Source: Bacteroidota bacterium
GTDB lineage: Bacteria; Bacteroidota; Bacteroidia; Chitinophagales; Chitinophagaceae
NCBI GenBank assembly: GCA_023418315.1
Contig: JAEZZY010000056.1
Location: 84,865 to 148,864 of the forward strand
Reading direction: 5' to 3'
Length of the DNA: 64,000 bases
A program made the translations under genes and the position numbers. The notes beneath the pieces are model-generated. The model was not told the origin of the DNA, ran no database searches, and saw only the letters and a list, made by a program, of their open reading frames with translations. Each line of letters begins with the position of its first letter. Position 1 is the stretch's first letter. Positions 18,462-27,252 of this stretch are shown here, one piece after another.

Positions 18462-19022
18462 TTATACAGACCGTATAGCCGCGTTCATCCATTCCTTTTT
18501 CAAAATCCCTGTTACCACAAGGTTTTCCAGCCTTCCGTTCACAAAATAGCTGTCGCGCAGCACACCTTCTATTTTGCAGCCCATGCGCTCGGCAAGTTGG
18601 GCGCTGCGAATGTTGGAAGGCACAAAACGCACTTCCAGCTTATTCATTCCCAGGTGGTCAAAAATGTATTGAAAAAAACGGCTAAGGCAAGCATTCAATA
18701 TTCCTTTTCCTTGGTGGGTGGCGGCAATCCAGTAACCGATTTGTGCTTTCTTCAGTTCTTGTTCCCATAGGTGCATTCCTACTTCGCCAATCAGTCTTTC
18801 GGTTTCAAAAATGCCGAGCATCAATGCCTGCTGTGTGTCTTGCTGCGCATGGGTATAGCGAATATAATCCAGCGAATGGGCTTCTTTGGTATGTGCATCC
18901 ACCCACCGCAGCCAGGGGCGGAGGTGGTTGCGGTTTTCCCGTACCAATTGATAATGCTCCGCAGCATCTTCTTCCAGATAGGTGCGAAGCATTATCGTAT
19001 CGTTTACCATGAGCGAAAGCAT
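18462..19022 (-). CDS. GNAT-family N-acetyltransferase (RimJ/RimL-like)
   Basis: 186 aa. The fold hallmarks are IMLRTYLEEDAAEHYQLV at the start, IGEVGMHLWEQ, the acetyl-CoA loop region (IGYWIAATHQGKGI), and LEVRFVPSNIRSAQLAERMGCKIEGVLRDSYFVNGR, which is typical of RimJ/RimL-type acetyltransferases of ribosomal-protein or antibiotic N-termini. The substrate cannot be named. It starts only 3 nt after the purH stop on the same strand, so it is very likely translated from the purH transcript. ATG at 19020-19022; a second ATG at 19008-19010 is possible. Confidence 0.85.
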   Translation of the reverse strand: MLSLMVNDTIMLRTYLEEDAAEHYQLVRENRNHLRPWLRWVDAHTKEAHSLDYIRYTHAQQDTQQALMLGIFETERLIGEVGMHLWEQELKKAQIGYWIAATHQGKGILNACLSRFFQYIFDHLGMNKLEVRFVPSNIRSAQLAERMGCKIEGVLRDSYFVNGRLENLVVTGILKKEWMNAAIRSV

Positions 19023-19025
19023 AGG

Positions 19026-20537
19026 CTAATGTTTGAAATGCCTCATGCCGGTCATTACCAGCGCCATTCCATTTTCCCGGCAATAAGTAATTGTATCCTT
19101 ATCCCGCACCGAGCCGCCGGGCTGAATGATGGCGGTAATGCCTGCTTCATGCGCCATTTTCGCACAGTCGTCAAACGGGAAGAAGGCATCCGAAGCCAGC
19201 ACCGCGCCGCTTAGGGCGAAGCCGAATTGTTTGGATTTATCAATGGCCTGTCGCAGTGCATCTATGCGGCTGGTTTGTCCGCATCCTTTGCCTATGAGCT
19301 TGCGGTTTTTTACTAAAGCGATGGCGTTTGATTTCAAATGCTTGCAAACAATATTGGCAAATTCAAGGTCTTGTTTTTCCTGATCTGTAGCGGGTCTTGC
19401 TCCTGCATCTTCCCATTTTTCGTATGCTTTATCGTCTGCATCTTGCACCAGCACGCCGTTTAGTATGCGTTTGTATTCTTGTTTTATATTGAGGTTTTCT
19501 TTTTGCAGCAATAAAATACGGTTCTTTTTGCTTTTCAATTTTGTCAATGCATCTTCCTCATAGGCAGGCGCTATCAATACTTCAAAAAACAAGTCATTCA
19601 TTTTCTCCGCTACTGCCTGATTGATGGTTTGGTTGGTAACCAGCACTCCGCCAAATGCACTTTCGGGATCTCCGGAAAGCGCCTCCGTCCATGCGGTTAC
19701 TACATTATCTGCTACAGCGATGCCGCACACATTCGTATGCTTGATGATGGCAAATGCGGGTTCGCTAAATTCATTTATAAGGTGGTAAGCGGCATCCACA
19801 TCCACCAGATTGTTGTAGGAAAGTTCCTTACCATTCAGTTTATCAAACAACGCTTCTATTTCACCGAAAAACACGGCTTGCTGATGCGGATTTTCGCCAT
19901 AGCGCAGGGAATGTTTCTTGCCTACGGAAAGGAAAAATTCATCTGTATGTTCGTTTTTAAAATAATCGGCTATGGCAATGTCATAATGCGCCACCACTTC
20001 AAAAGCCTTGGCTGCAAACGCTTTCCGCTGTGCTATGGTGGAGTTTCCGTTTTGTGCATTCAATACATCCAAAAGGTGGACATAGTCATTTCGCTGTGCT
20101 ACCACTATCACATCTTTATGATTTTTTGCAGCGGCACGTATCATCGAAGGTCCGCCAATATCTATTTTCTCCGTGATGATTTTTTCATCATCCGTAGTCT
20201 TCAGGGTTTCTTCAAACGGATATAAATCTACAATCACTAAATCCACCAAGGGTATCTCATATTCCTGCACCTGCTGCCTATCTTCCTCCAGCTCCCGGCG
20301 CGCCAAGATACCACCAAAGACCTTGGGATGCAGGGTTTTCACACGCCCGCCGAGAATAGACGGATAATGGGTTACGTCTTCTACACTTGTGCAGGGAATA
20401 CCCAATTCTTCGATAAACTTTTGGGTGCCCCCGGTAGAATAAATTACCACGTTCAATTCGTGCAGTCTGCGTACTACAGGCTCCAATCCTTCTTTATAAA
20501 AAACAGAAATCAGGGCAGATTTTATTTGGCGTTCCAT
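19026..20537 (-). CDS. purH: Bifunctional AICAR formyltransferase/IMP cyclohydrolase
   Basis: 503 aa, the usual PurH length. It catalyses the last two steps of de novo IMP synthesis. The N-terminal MGS-like cyclohydrolase domain shows ALISVFYKEGLEPVVRRL, IYSTGGTQKFIEE, GGRVKTLHPKVFGGILAR and DLVIVDLYPFEET. The C-terminal AICAR transformylase domain shows LRYGENPHQQAVFF, AIIKHTNVCGIA, KSNAIALVKN, GCGQTSRIDALRQA and ASDAFFPFDDC. It is followed after 3 nt by a GNAT gene. A second purine gene, purS, lies elsewhere in the window at 48.7 kb, so pur genes are dispersed. Confidence 0.97.
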   Translation of the reverse strand: MERQIKSALISVFYKEGLEPVVRRLHELNVVIYSTGGTQKFIEELGIPCTSVEDVTHYPSILGGRVKTLHPKVFGGILARRELEEDRQQVQEYEIPLVDLVIVDLYPFEETLKTTDDEKIITEKIDIGGPSMIRAAAKNHKDVIVVAQRNDYVHLLDVLNAQNGNSTIAQRKAFAAKAFEVVAHYDIAIADYFKNEHTDEFFLSVGKKHSLRYGENPHQQAVFFGEIEALFDKLNGKELSYNNLVDVDAAYHLINEFSEPAFAIIKHTNVCGIAVADNVVTAWTEALSGDPESAFGGVLVTNQTINQAVAEKMNDLFFEVLIAPAYEEDALTKLKSKKNRILLLQKENLNIKQEYKRILNGVLVQDADDKAYEKWEDAGARPATDQEKQDLEFANIVCKHLKSNAIALVKNRKLIGKGCGQTSRIDALRQAIDKSKQFGFALSGAVLASDAFFPFDDCAKMAHEAGITAIIQPGGSVRDKDTITYCRENGMALVMTGMRHFKH

Positions 20538-20641
20538 GTATTTATTGAATTTGCCGCGAAGATAGGGAAGGATGGTTGATTAGTGGATTTGTAGCTTTGG
20601 CGGTTTCAAAATACCGGAGCGCTTCTCTGCATAAACTTATC

Positions 20642-22693
20642 CTATTTTCCATCCATCACATAGGCTCCGTCCATCATGGTGAAATGCGCATCAATATGGT
20701 GTTTCGCACAGCTGTCTTTCCATGCTTGCACGGCGTGCCGGCGTTGGTTTCCGGTGATGATGAGTTTTTTGAAATCCACGCTTTTCAGCAGCTCCGGCGC
20801 ATTAAATTCATCAACAGGATATTCCAGCACGAGCACATCAATCGGCTGAAACTTGCTGCTGTCAGGCGCTAAGGGAGTTTTTAAAAATGCAATCGTTTGA
20901 TGACGGAAGCGATAAATCTCCTGCGGATTCCATTTTACAGGTTTGCTCCATGCTCTTTTCCCTACATGATATTCTTTGGTGGCATAGTCCATTTTCTTTT
21001 GCGTGATGCTGTCTTCACTTTCTGAGATTATGTGAACATATTTTCCTGAAATATACTCTGCATAGGCATGGCGCGGCAAGTTATAAATCACGATTTGCTC
21101 CTGATGCAGCGCTTTCCACTGTTTTATAGTAAACGATAAAAATAAGAAGCACAAGCCTGCAAGCGATGTATAAAGCGCTGGTTTGGCGCGTTGCAACAAA
21201 AACACAACGATAGCCGCGATACAGATATAGCAAAGCAGCAATTCTATAAACGATAAATGCAAATACGAAAACGCTTTGGGGTTGAAAAAACTGATGAGCG
21301 TTATCACTTCATGAAATCCGTTCACTATCAAAGTAAGAAGGGCTGCAAGCATAGTTGCCACCAGCGGTAGCGCAGAGCAGACAAGCAGCAACAAACCCAG
21401 GCTCATCACCACCGTCATCAATAAAACCGCTACTACATTCGCTACTAAAAATAAGGCAGGTAATAAATGGAAATAATAAATCACCAGCGGCGCAATTAAT
21501 ATCTCCGCAGCTATGCTCGCCGCTATAGCCGACCAGAAATATCCTACCATTTTATGGGGTGGAACATACAGCCTGTATATTCGTTTATAAAATAGAATGA
21601 GTGAAAGCACGGCTATAAACGACAATTGAAATCCTACGGCAAATAACCACATCGGCTGCAGGAAGAGTATAATGAATGCCGCTGCCAGCAAGGTATTCAG
21701 CGGATGATTATCGCGTCCTATAAAAATGCTGATTGCCAATAACCCAAATACAAATGCTGCCCGCACGGCAGAAGGCGGCGCACCGGCCACCATTACGTAG
21801 AAGATGACCACAGGCAAGGCGATAACCAGTTTTATCCATTGATATTGTTTCTTTTTTAGCCAGAACAAACAGGCATTAATCAGGATCATCAAGAAAGCGA
21901 TATGCCCGCCAGAGATGGCTACGATATGAATAATGCCCGTGTCCACATAGAGTTGCCTGTCTTCATCACTAAAGTTCACTTCATCGCCCAGGAGCATGGC
22001 TTGTAGCAATCCCAGCGTGCTTGGGTCCTTTATATAAAAAGCCAGCGTTTCCATTGCCCATTCATGGGTGCGTTCGGCAAGGGATAAGTCAGCTGCCGCC
22101 CCTTCCGAAATTTTCCGCACATCGCTCGTTGCTAAAAACTGCTGGTAATAAATATTGTTTCGGTTGCAGAAGCGGGCATAGTCAAATTCATCAGGATTAC
22201 CGGGGTTTTTCAGCGCTTGCCATTCCGAAGGCACGAGCAATACATCGCCTGTTTTATACCCGGGCATTTGGTCATTTTTATAGAAATATAGGAAGGCTTT
22301 GCCCGTTACGGTTTTATAGCGATCCTCCACAATTGCTTTCTCTACCGATACTGTCAGCTTCCAAGTGCGTTCTTTTTCCTGCGGCGCTTCGGTGATTTTT
22401 ACGGTGAATGCTTGTGCCTGTTGCAGCTCGTTTCCAAACCATTTCGGATCGTTTTTTATATCATAAAAATAAGCGGCAGCAAAGCCCGTACACAACAATG
22501 CGATGAAGAATAGAACGGATGGAATGACCGAATGTATTTTCCCCCACGCGGTTGCAATACAACAAACAACTACGATGAGGAGGAGATATACCGATGAAGT
22601 AGTATGAGGAATATATTCGTAGCAAAAGATACCCGCAGCAAAAGCCAAAAGCAATCTAAAGAAAGGCGCCGTTTCCCAAAAATAGGTATTCAT
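20642..22693 (-). CDS. comEC: ComEC/Rec2-family competence/DNA-uptake channel protein
   Basis: 683 aa from the ATG at 22691-22693 (MNTYFWETAPFFRLL). The frame continues upstream, but that would overlap the divergent gene at 22747. An N-terminal DUF4131 part with three helices and an OB-like segment is followed by the multi-helix Competence domain: LLGDEVNFSDEDRQLYVDTG, HIVAISGGHIAFLM, GAPPSAVRAAFVFGLL and LQPMWLFAVGFQLSFIAVLSL. The C-terminal ~120 residues are soluble but show no metallo-beta-lactamase HxHxDH motif, which is common in Bacteroidota ComEC. In the family it conducts single-stranded DNA across the inner membrane. comF is also in this window (49.0 kb) but not linked. Confidence 0.9.
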   Translation of the reverse strand: MNTYFWETAPFFRLLLAFAAGIFCYEYIPHTTSSVYLLLIVVVCCIATAWGKIHSVIPSVLFFIALLCTGFAAAYFYDIKNDPKWFGNELQQAQAFTVKITEAPQEKERTWKLTVSVEKAIVEDRYKTVTGKAFLYFYKNDQMPGYKTGDVLLVPSEWQALKNPGNPDEFDYARFCNRNNIYYQQFLATSDVRKISEGAAADLSLAERTHEWAMETLAFYIKDPSTLGLLQAMLLGDEVNFSDEDRQLYVDTGIIHIVAISGGHIAFLMILINACLFWLKKKQYQWIKLVIALPVVIFYVMVAGAPPSAVRAAFVFGLLAISIFIGRDNHPLNTLLAAAFIILFLQPMWLFAVGFQLSFIAVLSLILFYKRIYRLYVPPHKMVGYFWSAIAASIAAEILIAPLVIYYFHLLPALFLVANVVAVLLMTVVMSLGLLLLVCSALPLVATMLAALLTLIVNGFHEVITLISFFNPKAFSYLHLSFIELLLCYICIAAIVVFLLQRAKPALYTSLAGLCFLFLSFTIKQWKALHQEQIVIYNLPRHAYAEYISGKYVHIISESEDSITQKKMDYATKEYHVGKRAWSKPVKWNPQEIYRFRHQTIAFLKTPLAPDSSKFQPIDVLVLEYPVDEFNAPELLKSVDFKKLIITGNQRRHAVQAWKDSCAKHHIDAHFTMMDGAYVMDGK

Positions 22694-22746
22694 AGGTAGG
22701 TATATGACAGGAATAGCAATATACGAATGAAGTTTAGTATTTTTAA

Positions 22747-23799
22747 ATGATGAGGCGTTATTTATTATTCCTGATACTGCTTTTACAAACGGGGGCATTT
22801 TATAGCCACGCACAGCAAAAGACCGAAGCGGAATTGGTAGCAAAACTTTTTCGGGCATTGCAAATGCAGGATTTTGAAGCTTATGCTTCCCTATACGCTA
22901 CCTCCGATTCGCTCAGCTCCTGGATTTTGCAGTATGCGGATGTTCATTCGGAATCCTATAAGAAAATGGCTTTCGTAAAAAATAATATAGCGGCTAAAGA
23001 AGACTATGATACGCTTATTCGCAGGGAGATTGATGCGAATTTGGATACCTTTTTGGATAAAGCAAAAAAATGGGGCATTCATTGGAATGAAACGGTTTTC
23101 GCCCGCTATGAGCTGGAGAAGATAAGACGCGGAAGAGGGTTGATGATTGAAAAGGTAGCATCGCTCCGCTTTATGGGTTATATTTTTTTCAGAGATCTAG
23201 CTACGCGAAAAATGTACGGGTTCACCGTGTATGATCTTTTTCAAGTGAATGGTAAATGGTATGGCGGTGAATTGGTGAATATCTTTCCTGCCGAAAACAA
23301 AGAGCAATACAAAAAAGCATTTTTAAAAGAACAAAAATGGCTGCGCGATGTGGCAAACGGATTGGTAACGGCGGATAGCGACACGAGTGATGGCGATGGG
23401 GTACATGACGGAGACGACCCCCATCCGAGCGAAAAAGAAATCGTGGACAGGAAATTTTACCGGGGCAAATTTGACAATGAAATAGCTGTGCAGCTTTATG
23501 TGCGGTCTATAAAAGGAGCTTGCCCTGGCGGCGTATGCAGCTGGGATGCGCTCTTCAAATTCGGCGATCAGGATGAATGGGTGCCTATGTCGGTTTCAAA
23601 AAACGAAGAAGGGAACTGGCTTTTTATAGAAGAAATGGGGGGTATGGAGCTAAAGCTGGAAGGCGGTGTTTACCAAGGCATCTGGGCTGCCGGCGATACG
23701 AAAGCGGAATACGATGTAAAATTGAAAGAAGCAAACCTCTCTGCCAAAAAAGCCAATGCACTGGATGAAGCAATGAGTACTATAGGGGAGGAGGAATAA
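22747..23799 (+). CDS. Secreted protein of unknown function with a TSP3-like calcium-binding segment
   Basis: 350 aa, signal peptide MMRRYLLFLILLLQTGAFYSHAQ. Family not recognised. Residues ~25-200 are alpha-rich and charged, suggestive of a nuclear-transport-factor-like or DUF-type fold (KLFRALQMQDFEAYASLYA). Residues ~213-228 read DSDTSDGDGVHDGDDPHP, which resembles a thrombospondin type 3 / EF-hand-like calcium loop. The C-terminal part is strand-rich with a CPGGVC pair. The gene is divergent from comEC with only 53 nt between the starts, so the promoters must overlap. The product is probably periplasmic or secreted; no enzymatic motif is visible. Confidence 0.75.
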   Translation: MMRRYLLFLILLLQTGAFYSHAQQKTEAELVAKLFRALQMQDFEAYASLYATSDSLSSWILQYADVHSESYKKMAFVKNNIAAKEDYDTLIRREIDANLDTFLDKAKKWGIHWNETVFARYELEKIRRGRGLMIEKVASLRFMGYIFFRDLATRKMYGFTVYDLFQVNGKWYGGELVNIFPAENKEQYKKAFLKEQKWLRDVANGLVTADSDTSDGDGVHDGDDPHPSEKEIVDRKFYRGKFDNEIAVQLYVRSIKGACPGGVCSWDALFKFGDQDEWVPMSVSKNEEGNWLFIEEMGGMELKLEGGVYQGIWAAGDTKAEYDVKLKEANLSAKKANALDEAMSTIGEEE

Positions 23800-23827
23800 A
23801 GACAATACCCCTAACAAAGCTTCTCGG

Positions 23828-24412
23828 CTATTTAAAATCCAGATTCATCCGGAATGTTTTTCTATGGTAGGGAGATAAACCATGTGCTTTAATCAATCTC
23901 CTATGTGCAAGCGTGCCATAGCCTTTATTTTGCTTCCAGTTGTAATAAGGATGCGCAGTATGCAGTTCCGTCATATACTCATCACGGTAGGTTTTGGCTA
24001 AGATACTTGCCGCAGCTATAGAAGCATAAATACCATCACCGCCCACCACCGTTTGATGAGCGATACCGAAATAAGGGACGAAGCGGTTGCCGTCTATCAA
24101 AAGTAATTCGGGACGCAGGCATAGACGGTCTATAGCAAGGTGCATCGCTTTTAAAGAAGCTTGTAAGATATTAATGCGGTCAATCTCTTCATGATCTACC
24201 ATTGCCACTGCATAGGCAAGTGCTTTTTTTTCGATGATAGGGCGTAGCAGGTTGCGCTCTTCTTCTTTTAGTTGCTTACTGTCGTTCAGCAAAGGGTGAA
24301 TAGTTTTTTTAGGAAGAATCACCGCTGCAGCAAATACCGGACCGGCAAGGCATCCACGACCGGCTTCATCGCATCCCGCTTCTATCAGTTCTTTATGGAA
24401 ATAGCGTTTCAA
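23828..24412 (-). CDS. rnhB: Ribonuclease HII
   Basis: 194 aa. It nicks 5' of ribonucleotides in RNA-DNA hybrids. The active-site signature is GCDEAGRGCLAGPVFAAAV at ~13-31 (Asp-Glu pair), with further acidic residues in LLLIDGN and SIAAASILAKTYRDEYM. The C-terminus has HPYYNWKQNKGYGT and HGLSPYHRKTF, usual for RNase HII. The start at 24412 lies just 10 nt from a strong promoter box, so the mRNA leader is very short. Confidence 0.96.
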   Translation of the reverse strand: MKRYFHKELIEAGCDEAGRGCLAGPVFAAAVILPKKTIHPLLNDSKQLKEEERNLLRPIIEKKALAYAVAMVDHEEIDRINILQASLKAMHLAIDRLCLRPELLLIDGNRFVPYFGIAHQTVVGGDGIYASIAAASILAKTYRDEYMTELHTAHPYYNWKQNKGYGTLAHRRLIKAHGLSPYHRKTFRMNLDFK

Positions 24413-24422
24413 TTTTCTATCG

Positions 24423-24452
24423 CAAAAATAAATTTATTGAGAAAGAAACAAA
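24423..24452 (-). promoter_or_regulatory. Bacteroidota promoter of rnhB, near-leaderless
   Basis: On the minus strand a TTTG (24449-24452) is followed after 18 nt by TATTTTTG (24423-24430). Transcription should begin only a few nucleotides before the rnhB ATG. Confidence 0.65.
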
Positions 24453-24529
24453 CAGCATTTGCAAGGCACTGTGCAGAGCCAAGATGCGGCACTTCTGTAG
24501 CCATTTTTTTGAGTCAGCGAATGTAAAAC

Positions 24530-25840
24530 TTACTCAATCACTTCTCCTTCCAAATCATAATCGTAAGCCTTAGTGATTTTTACGGTTACAAAATCGCCTA
24601 TGGGCAGTGCTTTTTTTGAATGAATGATGACTTCGTTATCCACTTCTACGCTGTCGTATTCGGTGCGGGCAAGGTAGCGACCGGCTTCCTTTTTGTCCAC
24701 CATCACCTTAAAGACTTTACCTATTTTCTCCTGATTTTTTTCATAAGAAATTTCCTGCTGCACTTCCATGATTTCCTGTGCGCGCGCTTCTTTTTCTTTG
24801 GAGGGGATATTATCTTCCAAATCGTAAGCACTTGTGTTTTCCTCATGCGAATAGGTAAAAATGCCCACTCTGTCTAAGCGTACTTTTTCCAAAAACGCTT
24901 TTAAATCTTCCACATCCTCTCTTGTCTCGCCGGGGAAGCCCGTAATCAACGTACTTCTGAGGGCAATGCCCGGCACACGGTCGCGAATGGTATCTATCAA
25001 TTCATAGATTTCTTGTGAAGTAATCTGCCGCTTCATCGCTTTCAGCATATTGTCGGAAATATGTTGCAAAGGCATATCAAGGTAATTGCAGATATTGTCG
25101 CGTTCCCGCATCACCTCCAAAATATCCAACGGAAATTTGGACGGATACGCATAATGCAGCCTTATCCAATGCAGCCCTTCCACATCGGAAAGATGTTTTA
25201 ATAATTCGCTTAGCGCACGTTTTTTATAAATATCCAAGCCGTAATAGGTAAGCTCTTGTGCGATGAGCATTACTTCTTTCACGCCCATGCTGACTAATTT
25301 TTTCGCTTCGGCTACTACTTCTTCTATGGTTTTAGAAATATGTCCGCCACGCATCAAAGGGATGGCGCAAAAAGCGCAAGTGCGATTGCATCCTTCCGAT
25401 ATTTTGAGGTAGGCATAATGCTTCGGCGTTGCCAAAAGCCGTTCGCCGAGCAGTTCGCTTTTATAATCGGCATTGAATTGTTTGAGGATAAGCGGTAATT
25501 CCATTGTACCGAACCATGCATCCACTTCAGGAATTTCGTTCATTAAATCCTGCCTATAACGCTCGCTAAGGCAACCGGTAACATACACTTTGTCGAGTTT
25601 TCCTTCCTGCTTCAGACTCACTTGTTCTATAATGGTGTTGATGCTTTCTTCTTTGGCTTTGTCAATAAAACCGCAGGTATTCACCACTACGATATTGTGA
25701 TCGAGTTTTTGATTTTCATGCAGCACCTTGATGCCGTTGGCGTTCAGTTGTCCGCTCAGCACTTCACTGTCCACCATGTTTTTGGAGCAGCCGAGTGTGA
25801 TGATGTTTACTTTGTCTTTTTTTAAGGTTCTTACTTTCAC
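24530..25840 (-). CDS. rimO: Ribosomal protein S12 (Asp88) methylthiotransferase
   Basis: 436-aa radical-SAM methylthiotransferase. The UPF0004 domain is at the N-terminus with cluster cysteines in LGCSKNMVDSE, NTCGFIDKAKEESI and VTGCLSERY. The radical-SAM CxxxCxxC is CNRTCAFCAIP at ~150. A C-terminal TRAM domain follows (KVMVDKKEAGRYLARTEYDS...). The GCSKN and GFI forms fit RimO rather than MiaB, which is typically GCQMN. It is 13 nt from the next minus-strand gene upstream, der, and probably in the same transcript (der-rimO). Confidence 0.95.
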   Translation of the reverse strand: MKVRTLKKDKVNIITLGCSKNMVDSEVLSGQLNANGIKVLHENQKLDHNIVVVNTCGFIDKAKEESINTIIEQVSLKQEGKLDKVYVTGCLSERYRQDLMNEIPEVDAWFGTMELPLILKQFNADYKSELLGERLLATPKHYAYLKISEGCNRTCAFCAIPLMRGGHISKTIEEVVAEAKKLVSMGVKEVMLIAQELTYYGLDIYKKRALSELLKHLSDVEGLHWIRLHYAYPSKFPLDILEVMRERDNICNYLDMPLQHISDNMLKAMKRQITSQEIYELIDTIRDRVPGIALRSTLITGFPGETREDVEDLKAFLEKVRLDRVGIFTYSHEENTSAYDLEDNIPSKEKEARAQEIMEVQQEISYEKNQEKIGKVFKVMVDKKEAGRYLARTEYDSVEVDNEVIIHSKKALPIGDFVTVKITKAYDYDLEGEVIE

Positions 25841-25852
25841 GGTTCTAATCTT

Positions 25853-27169
25853 TTACTTCTTTCTGAAAAACACCCGCACCGGCGAACCCGTAAAATCGAA
25901 TTTTTCACGCAGCTTGTTCTCTAAAAAATTTCGATACGGTTCTTTAATAGCATCGGGATAATTGGCAAAAAATGCGAAAGAAGGTACAGCCACAGGAAGT
26001 TGGGTAACGAATTTTATACTCACATTATGCCCCCGCGTCATAGGCGGCGGATAATGCTTAATTTCCGGAAGCATCACATCGTTGAGCTTGGCGGTAGGGA
26101 TTTTTTTATTGCGGTTGTCATACACTTCTATGCCTTTTTCCATAGCTTGAAAAATGCGCTGCTTTTCTTTGGCAGAGATAAATAAAACAGGCACATCGGT
26201 GAAGGGGGCTATACGTTGTTTTATTTCTTTTTCATAATCCCTTGCCGTGTTGGTTTCCTTCGCTACGGTATCCCATTTATTCACCAACAATACGATGCCT
26301 TTTCCTTTTCTTGCGGCAAGGCTGAAAATATTCACATCCTGCATGGTTACGCCTTTTTCGGCATCAATTACGATAAAGCAAACATCCACATCATCCATAG
26401 CCCGCACGGCGCGTATCACGGAATAAAATTCCAAATCGTCATGCACGTTTTTCTTTTTGCGCAAGCCGGCAGTATCTATCAGGATAAATTCTTTTCCGAA
26501 TTGTTTATAATGCGTATGAATAGTATCGCGCGTGGTGCCGGCAATATCGGATACAATAGTGCGTTCTTCGCCTACTAGCGCATTGAGCAAGGTGCTTTTG
26601 CCTGCATTCGGCTGCCCGATGATGATGAATTTGGGAATGGGATTTTCCCCGGTTGTTTCTTCTTCTTTTTCTTCGGGAATGTACTTGGTGATCTCGTCCA
26701 GCAATTCGCCCGTGCCGCTGCCGGAGATGGAAGAAAGGAAAAACGTATGTTCAAATCCAAACGAGTAAAATTCGGAGGCATATAGAGCGCGTTCCGAATT
26801 ATCCACCTTATTCACCACAAGCAGCACGGGCTTAGGCGATTTGCGCAGCAGTTCCGCCATATCTTCATCCTGCCCGGTAGCGCCCGTAGTAGTATCCACT
26901 ACAAACACCACAAGGTTGGCTTCATCCATAGCGATGCGTACTTGTTTTTTTATTTCTATTTCAAATACGTCGTCCGTTTTGGCTACAAAGCCGCCGGTAT
27001 CTATCAGGTTAAAGGTTTTGCCGTTCCACTCGGCTACGCCGTACTGGCGGTCGCGGGTAACACCGCTCACATCGTCCACGATGGCTTTGCGCTGCTCCAG
27101 CAAACGATTGAATAAGGTGGATTTCCCCACATTCGGTCTTCCTACGATGGCTACTGTAAATCCCGGCAT
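25853..27169 (-). CDS. der: Ribosome-assembly GTPase Der (EngA)
   Basis: 438 aa with two tandem GTPase domains and a KH-like C-terminus, needed for 50S assembly. G1 motifs: GRPNVGKSTLFN (~8-19) and GQPNAGKSTLLN (~185). G3: DTGG and DTAGL. G4: NKVD and NKWD. The C-terminal region TPPMTRGHNVSIKF-like (PPPMTRGHNVSIKFVTQ) and PVRVFFRKK are family-typical. It has a good TACCTTTG box upstream, and rimO follows after 12 nt. Confidence 0.97.
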   Translation of the reverse strand: MPGFTVAIVGRPNVGKSTLFNRLLEQRKAIVDDVSGVTRDRQYGVAEWNGKTFNLIDTGGFVAKTDDVFEIEIKKQVRIAMDEANLVVFVVDTTTGATGQDEDMAELLRKSPKPVLLVVNKVDNSERALYASEFYSFGFEHTFFLSSISGSGTGELLDEITKYIPEEKEEETTGENPIPKFIIIGQPNAGKSTLLNALVGEERTIVSDIAGTTRDTIHTHYKQFGKEFILIDTAGLRKKKNVHDDLEFYSVIRAVRAMDDVDVCFIVIDAEKGVTMQDVNIFSLAARKGKGIVLLVNKWDTVAKETNTARDYEKEIKQRIAPFTDVPVLFISAKEKQRIFQAMEKGIEVYDNRNKKIPTAKLNDVMLPEIKHYPPPMTRGHNVSIKFVTQLPVAVPSFAFFANYPDAIKEPYRNFLENKLREKFDFTGSPVRVFFRKK

Positions 27170-27194
27170 AAAAAATATATCAAAAAAATGGTTG

Positions 27195-27202
27195 CAAAGG
27201 TA
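27195..27202 (-). promoter_or_regulatory. Bacteroidota -7 box (TACCTTTG) of der
   Basis: Perfect TAnnTTTG on the minus strand 26 nt upstream of the der ATG. Confidence 0.6.
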
Positions 27203-27252
27203 GGCAATAAAGAAGTTCGGGGTAGTTATAGGGAAATAAAAAAAACTCCAGC

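Noticed and set aside
20642..22858. Longer comEC reading frame beginning at 22858
   Set aside because: The extra 55 codons overlap the divergent gene at 22747, and the conserved start MNTYFWETAPF is at 22693.
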